Below, in pieces: positions 9,405 to 19,897 of a stretch of 64,000 nt of DNA. Under the pieces are notes generated by a model that was not told where the DNA came from, searched no databases, and saw only the letters and a list, made by a program, of their open reading frames with translations. The first letter of the stretch is position 1. Each line of letters begins with the position of its first letter. Source of the DNA: Pseudevernia furfuracea (lineage: Eukaryota > Ascomycota > Lecanoromycetes > Lecanorales > Parmeliaceae); NCBI GenBank assembly GCA_022315425.1, contig JAIUPT010000037.1, positions 372,001 through 436,000 on the forward strand, written 5' to 3'. Position numbers and translations under genes: made by a program.

Positions 9405-12393
9405 ATGTCTGATCGGATGGGTTCCCCTCCGGCCATTGAGGACCAAGCTAGGCTACTCGAAGATGCCTTGGTCCTGGTGCGGCAACAAACACACCTCATG
9501 CGCAAGAGCTTAGAGACCCCAGGCAAGCTCATGGATGCGTTGAAGTGCAGGTATGAAGCTCGAAGCTCCTTACTGCTCTCAATGCCTTGAATCCGACAGT
9601 GCTGACTGCAAGCTCAATCCATAAAGCTCCACCCTTGTGTCCGAGCTCCGGACAAGCAGCCTAGGACCTAAACAGTATTATGAGCTTTACATGTCTGTCT
9701 TCGACGCTTTAAGGCACCTCTCCGTCTACCTCCGTGATTCTCACCCTGTCAATCACCTAGCAGACCTGTACGAATTAGTCCAGTATGCAGGAAATATTGT
9801 ACCTCGACTGTACCTCATGATCACCGTTGGAACTGTATACATGGGAATTGAAGATGCGCCTGTAAAAGAGATTATGAAGGACATGATGGAAATGAGTCGA
9901 GGGGTGCAACATCCAATACGCGGGCTGTTCCTTCGATATTATCTCTCTGGACAGGCAAGGGATTCGTTGCCTGCAGGCAGTGGGGATGGGCCCGAAGGAA
10001 ATCTTCAGGATTCAATATCCTTCATACTGACAAACTTTGTTGAGATGAACAAATTGTGGGTAAGGCTGCAACACCAGGGACATTCGAGAGAGAGGGAACA
10101 GAGAACGAAGGAAAGGCAAGAGTTGCAGCTACTGGTCGGGAACAATCTTGTACGGTTGAGTCAGCTAGTCGACCTTGATGCATACAAGACAGTCATCCTG
10201 CAACCGCTTCTGGAGCAAGTCGTTCAATGTAGAGACGTTCTAGCCCAAGAGTATCTACTAGAAGGTTTGCACAGACGTACAGGCGAGCTTTACATTCAAC
10301 AGCTAATACAAGATCTAGTGATTACGCAGGTATTCCCAGACGAGTTCCATCTAAATACTCTGGATCAACTACTCTCTGCAATTGCTCGATTGAATCCACA
10401 CGTCAATATTAAAGCGATAGTCATTGGCCTGATGGATCGATTGTCATCGTATGCTGCGCGAGAAGCAGAACTAGAATCACCAGAAGACCGCAAGCAAACA
10501 GAAGAAGAAGCCACTACCAGGTTACTGGAGAAGCTTCGAATATCGAAAGAGAACGAGAAGCCGCAAGCAAATGTTGATGGGACCACGAGAAAGCAAACAA
10601 ATGGCGAGCAAGTCAATGGCGATAAGCCAACAGAAACATCATCGAGTGAGATTGAAAGTCGGCCAGACGATAATTCGAAACAAAGCGCTACCTCTGACGG
10701 TGGAGACAAGTCACCCTCCAGTAAGAACCGAGGCATACCTGAAGATGTCAAGCTCTATGAGATCTTTTACGAACAAGTCGTCAACTTGGTCAATGCACAG
10801 CGTCTACATATCCAAGATACTATTGCTTTGCTCGTCTCCTTATCCAAACTTGCTCTGTGAGTACCGGTATCTTCCAAATGAAACCCAGTTAACACGATCG
10901 AAGTAACATATACCCCGAACGCCTTGGTAGCTTCACCTTTCTTTAAGATTTAAACCTGCTGCTAATTAAAGCGTAGAATATGTGGACCAAATACTTTCGT
11001 ACGCCAGCGAAAAAGTCGCCCAATTTGCGAATAGTGCCGACCTGCATTCAGCGCCTACACAATCGAATATTCTGGCTCTCCTTCTCGCACCAAATAAATC
11101 CTATGTTTCTTTATACACAGCCTTAGCTCTCCCAAATTTCATACCTCTTCTTCACGTACAGACGTATCCTACGCGCCGTGCAGTCGCTGGTGAAGTGGTT
11201 CAAAACCTCCTCCGGAATCAGACTAAAATATCGTCATCCGAACAACTGGACGGCGTACTCGAAATCTTGAGAGTACTCATAAAGGAAGGCATCCAGCAGC
11301 CAGCTGGCTATCCCGGTGTCCCAAGTCAGCGAAGAGGCGCCGAAACAGAGGAGACAGTAATAGAGCAAGGATTGCTGGCTAGACTGGTGCACCTTATTCA
11401 ATCGCCGGATAACGACACACAATTCAAGCTGCTCCAAACTACTCGCAACGCCTTCTCGGACGGCAACGAACGCATCAAGTACACTACACCTGCTCTACTC
11501 ACCTCATCTCTCAAGCTCGCCCGCAGATACAAAACCAGAGAACATTATGACGACAGCTGGCAATCCCAGTCCTCCGCACTCTACAAATTCATGCACTCAT
11601 CAATATCTGCGCTTTATACCCGCAATGGCGCCGCCGATTTATGTCTCCGCCTTTTCGTGGCGTGCGGTCAAGTGGCCGATCAAGCAGGCTTTGAAGAAGT
11701 GGCCTACGAATTCTTCGCGCAAGCATTTACGATATACGAGGAAGCCATCAGCGATTCGAGGGCACAGTTCCAAGCCGTTTGCGTAATTGCAGGCGCGCTG
11801 CATTCCACCAGAGGGTTCGGAAAAGAGAATTATGATACGTTGATTACCAAATGCGCATTACATGGCAGTAAACTGTTGAAGAAGCCAGATCAGTGTCGAG
11901 CTGTATGTTTGGCCAGCCATCTTTGGTGGGCCGTGGAGATTCCGGCGAAAGGCGAGGAGGATGCCAAGAATGTAGGTCGATTCCATGCATCGATCACAAC
12001 AAGTATAAGCTAATGTTTTGTCAGCTCTATCGAGACGGCAAGCGCGTGCTCGAATGTCTACAGCGCGCTCTCCGCGTGGCAGATGCTTGTATGGATACCG
12101 CGGTGTCAGTGGAGTTGTTCGTGGAGATCTTGAATAGATATGTATATTACTTTGACCAGCAAAATGAGACGGTGAGCCTAGCTCCAGGAACGTGATGGCA
12201 TCATCAAGACGTACTGACAGCGATTTAGGTGACGACGAAATACCTGAACGGCCTCATCGAGCTCATACATTCGAATCTGCAAACGAACCAGGAAAGTTCG
12301 AGTTTGGAGGCTCCTAAGAAGCACTTCCAGAGGACGCTGGATTACATCCAGAGCAGAGAGTATGAAGGCGTTGTAATACAGGCGAAGCAGTAG
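9405..12393 (+). CDS. VPS35: Retromer subunit Vps35
   Basis: Six exons: 9405-9550, 9627-10856, 10904-10926 (a 23-nt exon), 10977-11971, 12025-12171 and 12229-12393, encoding 901 aa. All splice phases agree. The Vps26-binding motif PRLYLM is at residues 108-113. Helical-repeat sequence typical of Vps35 continues throughout (ALLVSLSKLAL, then IYPERLEYVDQIL across the small exon), ending with YLNGLIELIHSNL and a short tail. A charged, disordered insert at about 330-440 (rich in E, K, S) sits between the N- and C-terminal solenoids. Vps35 is the scaffold of retromer, which recycles receptors from endosomes to the Golgi. Length is at the upper end for fungi (about 860-900). Confidence 0.95.
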
Positions 12394-13086
12394 ACTGGAC
12401 ATGTTTTCAGGAGGCCTTACAATATGAGTGTTGGCTGCTGTCTTCAAGCCTTTAAGGTTCTGCCTTGGTGGACTCTGAATTGTAAGATGAACAAGCCAGG
12501 CGGTACAAAGCTCCCATGGTGACATATTCACCTGGTGAAACAATGATTCTTCCTATATTTTCTGGGCAAGTCTTGTACACGAACGCTGGTGGTGATTTAG
12601 GGTTGTCACCACCCGCCTACCCGCCTTTTCCATCAAGCTCTCGTAATCTCCAGTCTTTTCATCGGAAGCCGGCGAGGGTCGGTTTGCAGCGTCTTCCCAA
12701 CATCTGAAAATCACGTGGCAAGTCGAGAAGATGCCCAGGATTCTTTCTAGTAGATTGTTCACTGACAAGTGTATCCTCAACTTTTCTTTTAATCATGCTA
12801 TTTGACAAGAAATACTTGTCCAAATGCAAGACTATACCTGTACAAGAAGAGTAGTCATTCTGTAAGTAGTTGTCGGTAGGCTTTTGTTAGCCGCTGGAGG
12901 CCTAAATCTCAAATGTGGCTGCTCAAGGTTCATTTGTACTGGAGAGAGTGTCCAACGATGGGAAGCCACGCACATATGGATCGCAAGGTCGAAGCCATAA
13001 GCATGGGCGATCCTCATTTGACGGACGTGGAGCGTAGTACAGGATTACCGAAGAGGAATATCAGCGTATTCCATTACCGTCACGTT
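12394..13086. other. convergent intergenic region
   Basis: Between the 3' ends of VPS35 (+) and the PAQR gene (-). Frames on both strands are short and unconvincing. Confidence 0.55.
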
Positions 13087-14191
13087 CTAGCATTTGGTGG
13101 ATGTCCGCGCGTGGTGGAAAGCGGTCAACAGGCCTATGAGTTGTGACATTGCGGCCAGGAGTATGAGGACATGGAAAATCTGATGGGAGCTCCCCCAGAC
13201 ATCATATTTCCCCGGCTGGAACCTCTCAGGTACACGTGCCTGAATGTCTTGGATCAGCTCTGCATCGTGGACACTGAGGTTTTGAGGAGAGGGAAAACAT
13301 ACGGCGTAAATGGCGGCCCCTAGGAGGTAGAGGAAACCTTGCAAAAGGACCCAATCAAGGCCAATCGAGTATCTCATCTGCTCAAGTCCATACATATACA
13401 CTCCGTGCAAGACTGGGAAGACGGCGGAGAGGCCGAAGCCGACAAACATGCCTGCTCGAAATGGTCGCCAAAGAGGGGACCGGAACTTTGGGTTCACGGA
13501 TACAATAGCGCAGCCGATGCCAATTGAAGATATCTACGTCCCATTGTTCAGAAATGGTTCATTATGGGGCTACGATCGATTCAAACGTACCATACCCCAG
13601 TAGAATCTTTGCGGCGTTGGCTCGCAATAGAAGCCATAATATACACTGGGCACGAAGCTTCCAGAAATGAGAATGACAATGCCCAGGTAGTCGATTTGAT
13701 TTCCCCATTGATTGATCTGCGAATTTAGATTGGGTCAAGGAAATTACCAGGGGTAGTCGCACCTTTGGTGAATGATTAGATACAGTATGGTAGGTAGCAC
13801 TTATGCCTAAGCATATGACAGCACCGGAAAAGAAAAATAAGAAGGCTATGGTGTCGGCCCATGTCACCGGGTGTGGTTCGAATGCATAAAGAGACAGGGC
13901 GATGAAGAAAAAGATCCAAGCGCCGGAAAGGTGAGAGTGGATATTGACGGATTCGTTATGTAATTGGAATAGACTCTGGAAAGAAGTAAAGAAAGAATTA
14001 GATATTGGACGGTAATGAGTCAAGATGAAATGGTTATCTTGTCGCCAGGCCGGTAGCTCATCATACTTGAGTAGGAAGTTGGTTACCGGCCGCCTTCTGA
14101 ATGCAGAGTTGGCTTCTTGCACGGTGAGGAGAGTGTGCAGTGTTTCAATGGGTGTCGTTTTGGCGCGTGGAGGGATACGACGGGCGGCCAT
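13087..14191 (-). CDS. PAQR / hemolysin-III family membrane receptor
   Basis: Three exons, 13763-14191, 13591-13716 and 13087-13533 (introns 46 and 57 nt), giving 333 aa. PAQR hallmarks are present: the RPISNSFFTSF...HNESVNIHSH segment (about 61-87), SATYHTVSNHS (131-141) with a candidate metal His, and SSHQIFH near the C-terminus (His302 and His306), which together form the zinc site. Seven hydrophobic segments are visible. Fungal homologues (yeast Izh proteins, relatives of adiponectin receptors) affect zinc and sterol homeostasis, and the wider family has ceramidase activity. The exact role is inference. Confidence 0.92.
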
Positions 14192-14430
14192 TGCGAGCTC
14201 GAGTTTTTTGTCAAATAGTGCTACAGCACTCTCGGCACTCAGCTCAGGATGGAAAAGTTGCGCTACTTAAGATTGGACCCCTGGACTTTCGGCATGCAGC
14301 TAAATACCTTACTGTACCTTCAATACTGTCCCGACTAGGTACCTTTCCTCTTCGCATCGTTTTCTTCGCCTCGGTTCCCAAACCAATTAAATGGACACCC
14401 AGTCACATCGAATAGCTTACGTCCACCGTA
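14192..14430. promoter_or_regulatory. divergent promoter region
   Basis: A 239-bp gap between the divergent PAQR (-) and CSN8-like (+) genes. It contains the palindrome-like CTAGGTACCT around 14334-14343, a motif that also occurs near 22159. No known factor is assigned. Confidence 0.4.
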
Positions 14431-15385
14431 ATGCATCCCGGCTCTGAACCGTACCGTTCGCCTAGGGGAGCCAGTAGACTGAAGCAAGTCTCTGAGGACC
14501 CTCTGGAAAGCATAGGCCTAGCCTCTAAAGGCGATACCAGGTGCGTAAACGGCTCCGATATCAGGTTGCGCTGACGCGTCCCGTAGGCTGCTCAACTTCA
14601 AGACACAGGAAGATTACTTTCGCAAAGTCGTTGACAGATACGAACAGTGCCGTCATAATGGTGGAAATAACCGCGCTCTCGACAAAGCATTTGCGGCTCT
14701 TTCCCTCGATGGGATTGCTGAGATTCGCTCTGATAGAATCAAGGCCATTTCAGAGACCAAACCCTCAGGAAATGCACCTCAGGTCTCAATAGAAGACTCG
14801 AGAGAATTGTCAGTGATATTGATGGCTATGCGAAAAGTTCGCGAAGCAATTGTAGCTTCAGCCCGCAAAGATACATTTGCCTTACGGGCATATGCTTTCA
14901 TAATCCGCGCTACTATACTGATGAGACATATGGAATCTTACCATCCAGCTTTGCTGCATCTATTACGCAATATACATCCAGTAACTCCATTGACCGCATC
15001 TGAACACCACGAATTCGTGGGATTCTATATACTCGACCTATCCTGCCGGCAGAACGATCTAGCTACAGCATATAAAGTGGTATGTCGCTACAACTATGAG
15101 AATGTAAGGGTTGGAGCAGTGCTCAAGGCTCTTGTTCATGGCAATTGGTATGCGTTCTGGAAAGTCAAAACCTTGATGAGCGGTTATCAGCAACGGTTGT
15201 TAGAGTACGGTGAGGAAGGGATGAGACAGCGCGCTCTAGATTGCTTTGGGAAAAGCTATTTGAGTGTTGACAGAGTGTTTCTGGAGAGGTCGACACAACG
15301 ACGATGGGAAGAGCTGGAAAAACGCAATATGAATTGGCAGTTGGAAGGGGACGTCGTTACCATCAGACAGATTAAACGGAAATGA
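14431..15385 (+). CDS. CSN8/PSMD8/eIF3K-type helical protein
   Basis: Two exons, 14431-14540 and 14587-15385, with a 46-nt intron (GTGCGT donor), encoding 302 aa. The frame across the splice reads KGDTR-LLNFKTQEDYF. The central region (SYHPALLHLLRNIHP, then EFVGFYILDLSCRQND, ATAYKVVCRY, ALVHGNWYAFWKV) has the look of the CSN8/PSMD8/eIF3K helical domain shared by proteasome-lid, COP9-signalosome and eIF3 subunits. I cannot tell which complex it serves; many fungi carry an extra uncharacterised member. No signal peptide or membrane segment is seen. Confidence 0.75.
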
Positions 15386-15695
15386 TGTATTGCTGATACT
15401 CTTATGGACCGCTTACATTCGAAGAACCAACACTATTCTACACAGGTCTCATGAGGCGCGCTTCCGGAGAGGGAGACATAGCGTGAGCTTGTAACGCGCT
15501 AGGGGAAATGTTTTACCGCATGCAGAGCGGGCTCCTGTCAGACGTCATGCCTCGGCTTTCGCAGAAACCTCCGTCTTTACAACATTATCGCTCAACAGCT
15601 CTTTGAATGGCTGCTTAAGACTCCGCAATCGGCTACAGCTTGCTTCACCCCAGCCCAGAAAATATCTTCAACCCACTTGCTGGAATTCCTCAATT
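15386..15695. other. intergenic region
   Basis: A 310-bp gap between the CSN8-like and SDR genes, both on +. Nothing recognisable apart from presumed terminator and promoter. Confidence 0.5.
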
Positions 15696-16857
15696 ATGGC
15701 AGAGAAGCGTGTCGCCCAGATTGCCGGGCACCTCTTTCCTAAGGGTATGCTGGCTGGTCAGGTAGCCATCATAACAGGCTCAGGCCAAGGCATTGGGGCA
15801 GAAGCTGCACAGCTGTTTGCACATGAAGGTGCAAGGGTTGTGGTGCAGGATATAGACGCCGGTACTTCTCCGCCAAGTTGCTGTACCGTTTCCCCCTTGG
15901 GCTTGAAAGCTAATGAACCTTCAATGAACAGCTAAGGCGAACGCAGTCGCAAAAGCTATCAAAGACGCTGGCGGACAAGTAATAGCTGTGCCTGGCGACA
16001 TGTTAAACGCACAAGACATTGACGAGCTCGTGAAGAAAGCCGCTGAATTTGGAGGGGGCAAGATCCACATTATAGTCAACAATGCTGGCTTCACCTGGGA
16101 CGGAGTAATACACAAGGTATGGGCCGGATAGGAACCAATTCCGAAACCGTGAATGAATGGTGGCTAATGGTATCGGCCAGATGACGGACAAGCAATGGGA
16201 CACCATTATCGCTTTACACAACACGGCACCGTTTAAACTTGTTAGGGCAGCCGCCCCATACTTCAGAGTCAAGGACGGAGACCCGAGAAACATCATCAAT
16301 ATCAGTAGTACGAGTGGAGTCAATGGCAATGCGTATGGATTCAGGAAAAGACCGTTAGGATACCTCGCTGATAGAATACTAGAGGACAAGCCAACTATGG
16401 CACAGGCAAAGCAGGCGTGACCGGTCTCTCGAAAGTCATAGCCAAAGAATGGGGTCCCTCGTTTGGTGTCCGAGCAAATACGTAATTCTCCCTCAGCGTC
16501 TTCCTTGTCATTATCTTCCAACTGACCACCTGCCATTACAGCGTCGCATTCGGCCACATCCTAACACGCCTCACAGCCGCCAAAGAAGAAGGCGCCTTTG
16601 TGACGACTCCGGATGGCAACAAAGTTGCCCTTGGGATACCGAAGGCGCAGAAAGAAGCCGCAGGGAGCAATGCACATGCCGATATTCCTCTCAGGAGACC
16701 AGGCACCGCAACGGAGGCGGCGAGTGCGATATTGGCAGTTGCTAGCCCTTTGTTTTCCTATGTGAATGGCCAGACTATAATGGTAAGCTCTCTATTCTAA
16801 GGTTGGATAGGGAGTAATAGCTGATAAAAACAGGTGACCGGAGGTAGGAACATGTAG
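15696..16857 (+). CDS. Short-chain dehydrogenase/reductase (FabG-like)
   Basis: Six exons: 15696-15861, 15932-16116, 16181-16332, 16383-16481, 16542-16782 and 16834-16857, giving 288 aa. It has the classical SDR layout: cofactor glycine motif TGSGQGIG (27-34), NNAG (105-108), an SSTSG serine near 160, and the catalytic Tyr173 and Lys177 in YGTGK. The acidic DID at about 52-54 after the second strand favours NAD(H). The last exon codes only VTGGRNM. It resembles 3-oxoacyl-ACP-reductase-like SDRs; the substrate is unknown. It reads intact. Codons 27-34 lie in exon 1, so loss of any splice would break the Rossmann fold. Confidence 0.9.
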
Positions 16858-17590
16858 GAGTATTATTGTATAAAATGGAATTCGTTCCTGAGCACTGGCT
16901 CCGGGGGGGAACATCTTGGGACGAGGCATCGGATTTATCTAACACATCGAGAAGCTGATGACGCGATGGAGCTTTCTAGCATAAGAACTGTCCTAGACTG
17001 GCGTTCGTCTGGCAAATTCGAACGAATCTCAAGGGGCTCTGCAAGTCCCTCTCCGCCTGCCGCATGTCCCTTGAAGTTCCTTGCTTGGACCAACAGCTAA
17101 GGAGCATCGCAAGTAGCGGTTCAAGTTGCTGAGATCTTTGCCGAATGCCGTCGACGATTACGACGCTTTATCGTAGGTAGGGCCCCCCATTCATTGGAGT
17201 CTCACATGGAGGATCTTAGCCCCTTCGATTAGCCCCTTCGAACCCAGGTTCAAACTACAATTAGATTCATGTTCGGACTCGACTCCTTGGTTTCTCACTA
17301 GAATTATGCTTATGAATCCGCTGCTGATAAAATATGCTCCATCTTTTGAGCTTCTAATGACAGAAGTAATGGCTGGTTCTCGGTTCTTTTCCTGGGAGGT
17401 TTGAGGGCGATGGTATATGAACGTCAGCAATTCAGATTTGCAACTTCGGAAACGTTGATATGGGCATTCGAGTGGCACCGCTCCTGGAGAAATGCCTAGA
17501 TGCGAAGATTATGAGTTTCGGACAGTACTAGTAGAACTTTTGAAGAACCAAGACACGGGGTATATTCCCATTGCAACGCCTTATCAAGCC
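16858..17590. other. convergent intergenic region
   Basis: Between the SDR (+) and DPM1 (-) 3' ends. It contains a short direct repeat (TTAGCCCCTTCGA twice at about 17216-17242). No gene is supported. Confidence 0.5.
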
Positions 17591-18712
17591 TTAGACCTTC
17601 AACCACAGATTCAAAACTCCCTAAACACCCCGTATTTAGCAGGCAGCCTCAAAAATCGTACGCTCCCAAGGGGCTCACCTTGGCATACTCCACAATTTCA
17701 TCTCCACCTAGCTTGGACTCTCCGTAAACTTGAAGATGTCAGTTGCTTGAGTCAGTATCGAATTGCACGAGAGTCTCACCCCGGTCCACAAAACTAATCG
17801 GCACCTCCGCGACTCTATATCCCATACCCTTCGCTCTGACCATTAATTCCTACGGATGATTTCAGTATCAGCGTGTCTGCGTCTGATTATCAAGCTAGAT
17901 TGGAAAACAGATCTATGGGCCCTGATTGTAGGTCCCATGAAATGCCTTGCGATGCAAGTTGCCATTTTTGCTGGTGAATAGCCCCTTTTGAAGTATACGT
18001 ACCATTTGAAATGTATACCCTTTGCTCTCGGTCTGAGCAATCGCACTCTCCAACACCGCCCTCTTGTATAGCCGGAAGCTCCCTGTCAAATCACTGACCC
18101 CTGGCCTGAGCACCGTATCCGCGAACAAGTTCGCCCCTCTAGACACCAGTTTCCTTTTGAGATCCCAGCCATAAACTCCACCGTCCCCACTGTATCTAGT
18201 GCCAGTCACGATGTCGTAGTCGCCAGCTTTTTGTTTTTGGATCATCGGGACAATGAATTTCGGGTGGTGTGAGAAATCCGCGTCCATGATGATTACGAAG
18301 GTCCCCGTAGCGTACCTGAGTCCATGGACGTACGCAGTACCCAGGCCAAGTTTGCCTGCGCGGGGTTTAAGAACGATGCGGCTTCCGTAGAGGTTCTGGA
18401 GTTGTTGAGCTACCTGCAAGGTGCCATCAGGGGAGCCGTCGTCGACGATGATTATTTCCCAGTCGAGTTTGCTGGGAGAGCCAGGGCGTTAGCATGTTGC
18501 ACGGGGAGAGCTCGTCAAAGGAGGTCTCGTGAAAAGAGGGAGGTATTACTTCTCCGTGAAGGTGCGATTGAGGAGCCAGGTGACTATGAGAGCATGTATC
18601 AGCACGGAGATAGGGGCAGCTAAGTTTCAGCTTGGGGTAAGTTACTGATAGGTAGATTCCTTCTTTCGTTGTAGGTTGGTAGAATGACAGTGTATTTTTC
18701 TTTGGAAGACAT
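17591..18712 (-). CDS. DPM1: Dolichol-phosphate mannosyltransferase catalytic subunit
   Basis: Six exons: 18646-18712, 18550-18583, 18003-18471, 17780-17849, 17679-17728 and 17591-17620, encoding 239 aa with all phases consistent. This GT2 enzyme transfers mannose from GDP-mannose to dolichyl phosphate at the ER, feeding N- and O-glycosylation and GPI anchors. Motifs: TVILPTYNERRNLP (8-21), DDGSPDGT (44-51), the metal-binding DAD at 97-99 in MDADFSHHP, and the conserved GGVYGWDLKRKLVSRGAN. No C-terminal membrane helix is visible, so it is the short type (fission yeast, human) that needs Dpm2/Dpm3. The third intron is 153 nt, unlike the other 51-78-nt introns. Confidence 0.95.
17850..18002 (-). 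repeat. Long intron, possible introner-like element (weak)
   Basis: A 153-nt DPM1 intron starting GTACGTATACTTC, with a hairpin in the middle (CATGGGACC against GGGCCCATAG) and GCTGATACTG before the acceptor. Size and design match the shared-intron family of this window, but sequence similarity is weaker, so membership is tentative. Confidence 0.4.
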
Positions 18713-19897
18713 GGCTCTAAATTCACCGAATTAATTTGATAAATGAGCGTGGAGAGTCACAAAGTCGGAAGTCAAGGAATGTAGCAGCTCCCTGCTCTTA
18801 CAATAGTTAGTTGTAGTTCCAGGAATTGACAGAGATGGTGTCAAAAGTTCGGAACATGTTCGCCGTACTCTACTCTAGGAGTTGCAAAAATATGTCAAAG
18901 CTTGGCGTTCATGTATGTCCCCCCACCTATCCGTACATCAATTTACATTATTAGTATGGCATATGTCACGAGAGATAGGCGTATGGGAATACAATCGTTA
19001 CGATTTCTACGCCGTTGAAGTTCTGAGTATTGATTAAAAATTCATCGAAATAAAAGAATTGAGGTACATTTCTTGAATCTTGGTCAAGGCAAGGTCTCAT
19101 ATTTTTGCGGATGAGCTAGGCAGAGGTCCATATAACATAATCTGATGCTAAGTAGCGCAGTCAAGCCCTTTCCGCTTGAGACTGCTAAGACTTACCGTAT
19201 ATTGAAAAGTGTTTTTGTAGACATTCAAGTTTGTTTCGATAATAAGGGTTAGATCCTAAGGTCTTATCATGAAAGTCTCACGAACCGTCTGTGTCTTCTG
19301 CTATACGTGCTCTGAGAGATTGTTGAGACGTATCACCAAAGGCAGCTTTGAAGGGTGGATCCTGGGGCATCAGAGTCATTGATAAGGGATCCATCTTGCG
19401 TTCGAAGCCTTGTCGGTTGCAGACGATGGCGATGGAGAACACAAGAGCATGACTGCAACATAATGATGTCAAGGGTCATATAAAGCGGGCTGTGATGCGT
19501 GATATGAGTGCAATCCGCAACGACGCCACTTGGATCGATCGGGTAGTGAATAGTGAATTGGCCATGGCTAATGGAGTGCCGCATCACCGCCTAAAAAGCT
19601 TGTTTCTGTCTTCTTTTGATAAATGCCAAAACTTGCCAGCCTTGCAGGGATGCTCTTCTTGTAGATACTCTAGAGATTCATACAGTATCGACTGCCACTC
19701 TTTCTGGCACATTACCTGTGGTGCACGTAATCAAGAGCTGCGAGATGCTCTCTCCAGCCATGTTCTATTCTTATTTTTGTTTTTCCTATCATCATTCTCA
19801 GATGCTGGCATGTAACAGTTTTCCAAGAACTGTGTTGTAGAATGCACCGGAACATGACCTCCAAATCGCAGGTCCACTCCTTCAGCTTTCACGACAA
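18713..19897. other. intergenic region upstream of DPM1
   Basis: A 1.2-kb stretch between two minus-strand genes. It is moderately AT-rich around 18.9-19.25 kb and I find no credible ORF, RNA gene or repeat. Confidence 0.5.

Noticed and set aside
10861..10981. VPS35 as two separate genes or a broken gene
   Set aside because: Two short introns around a 23-nt exon restore the conserved IYPERLEYVDQIL and all phases.
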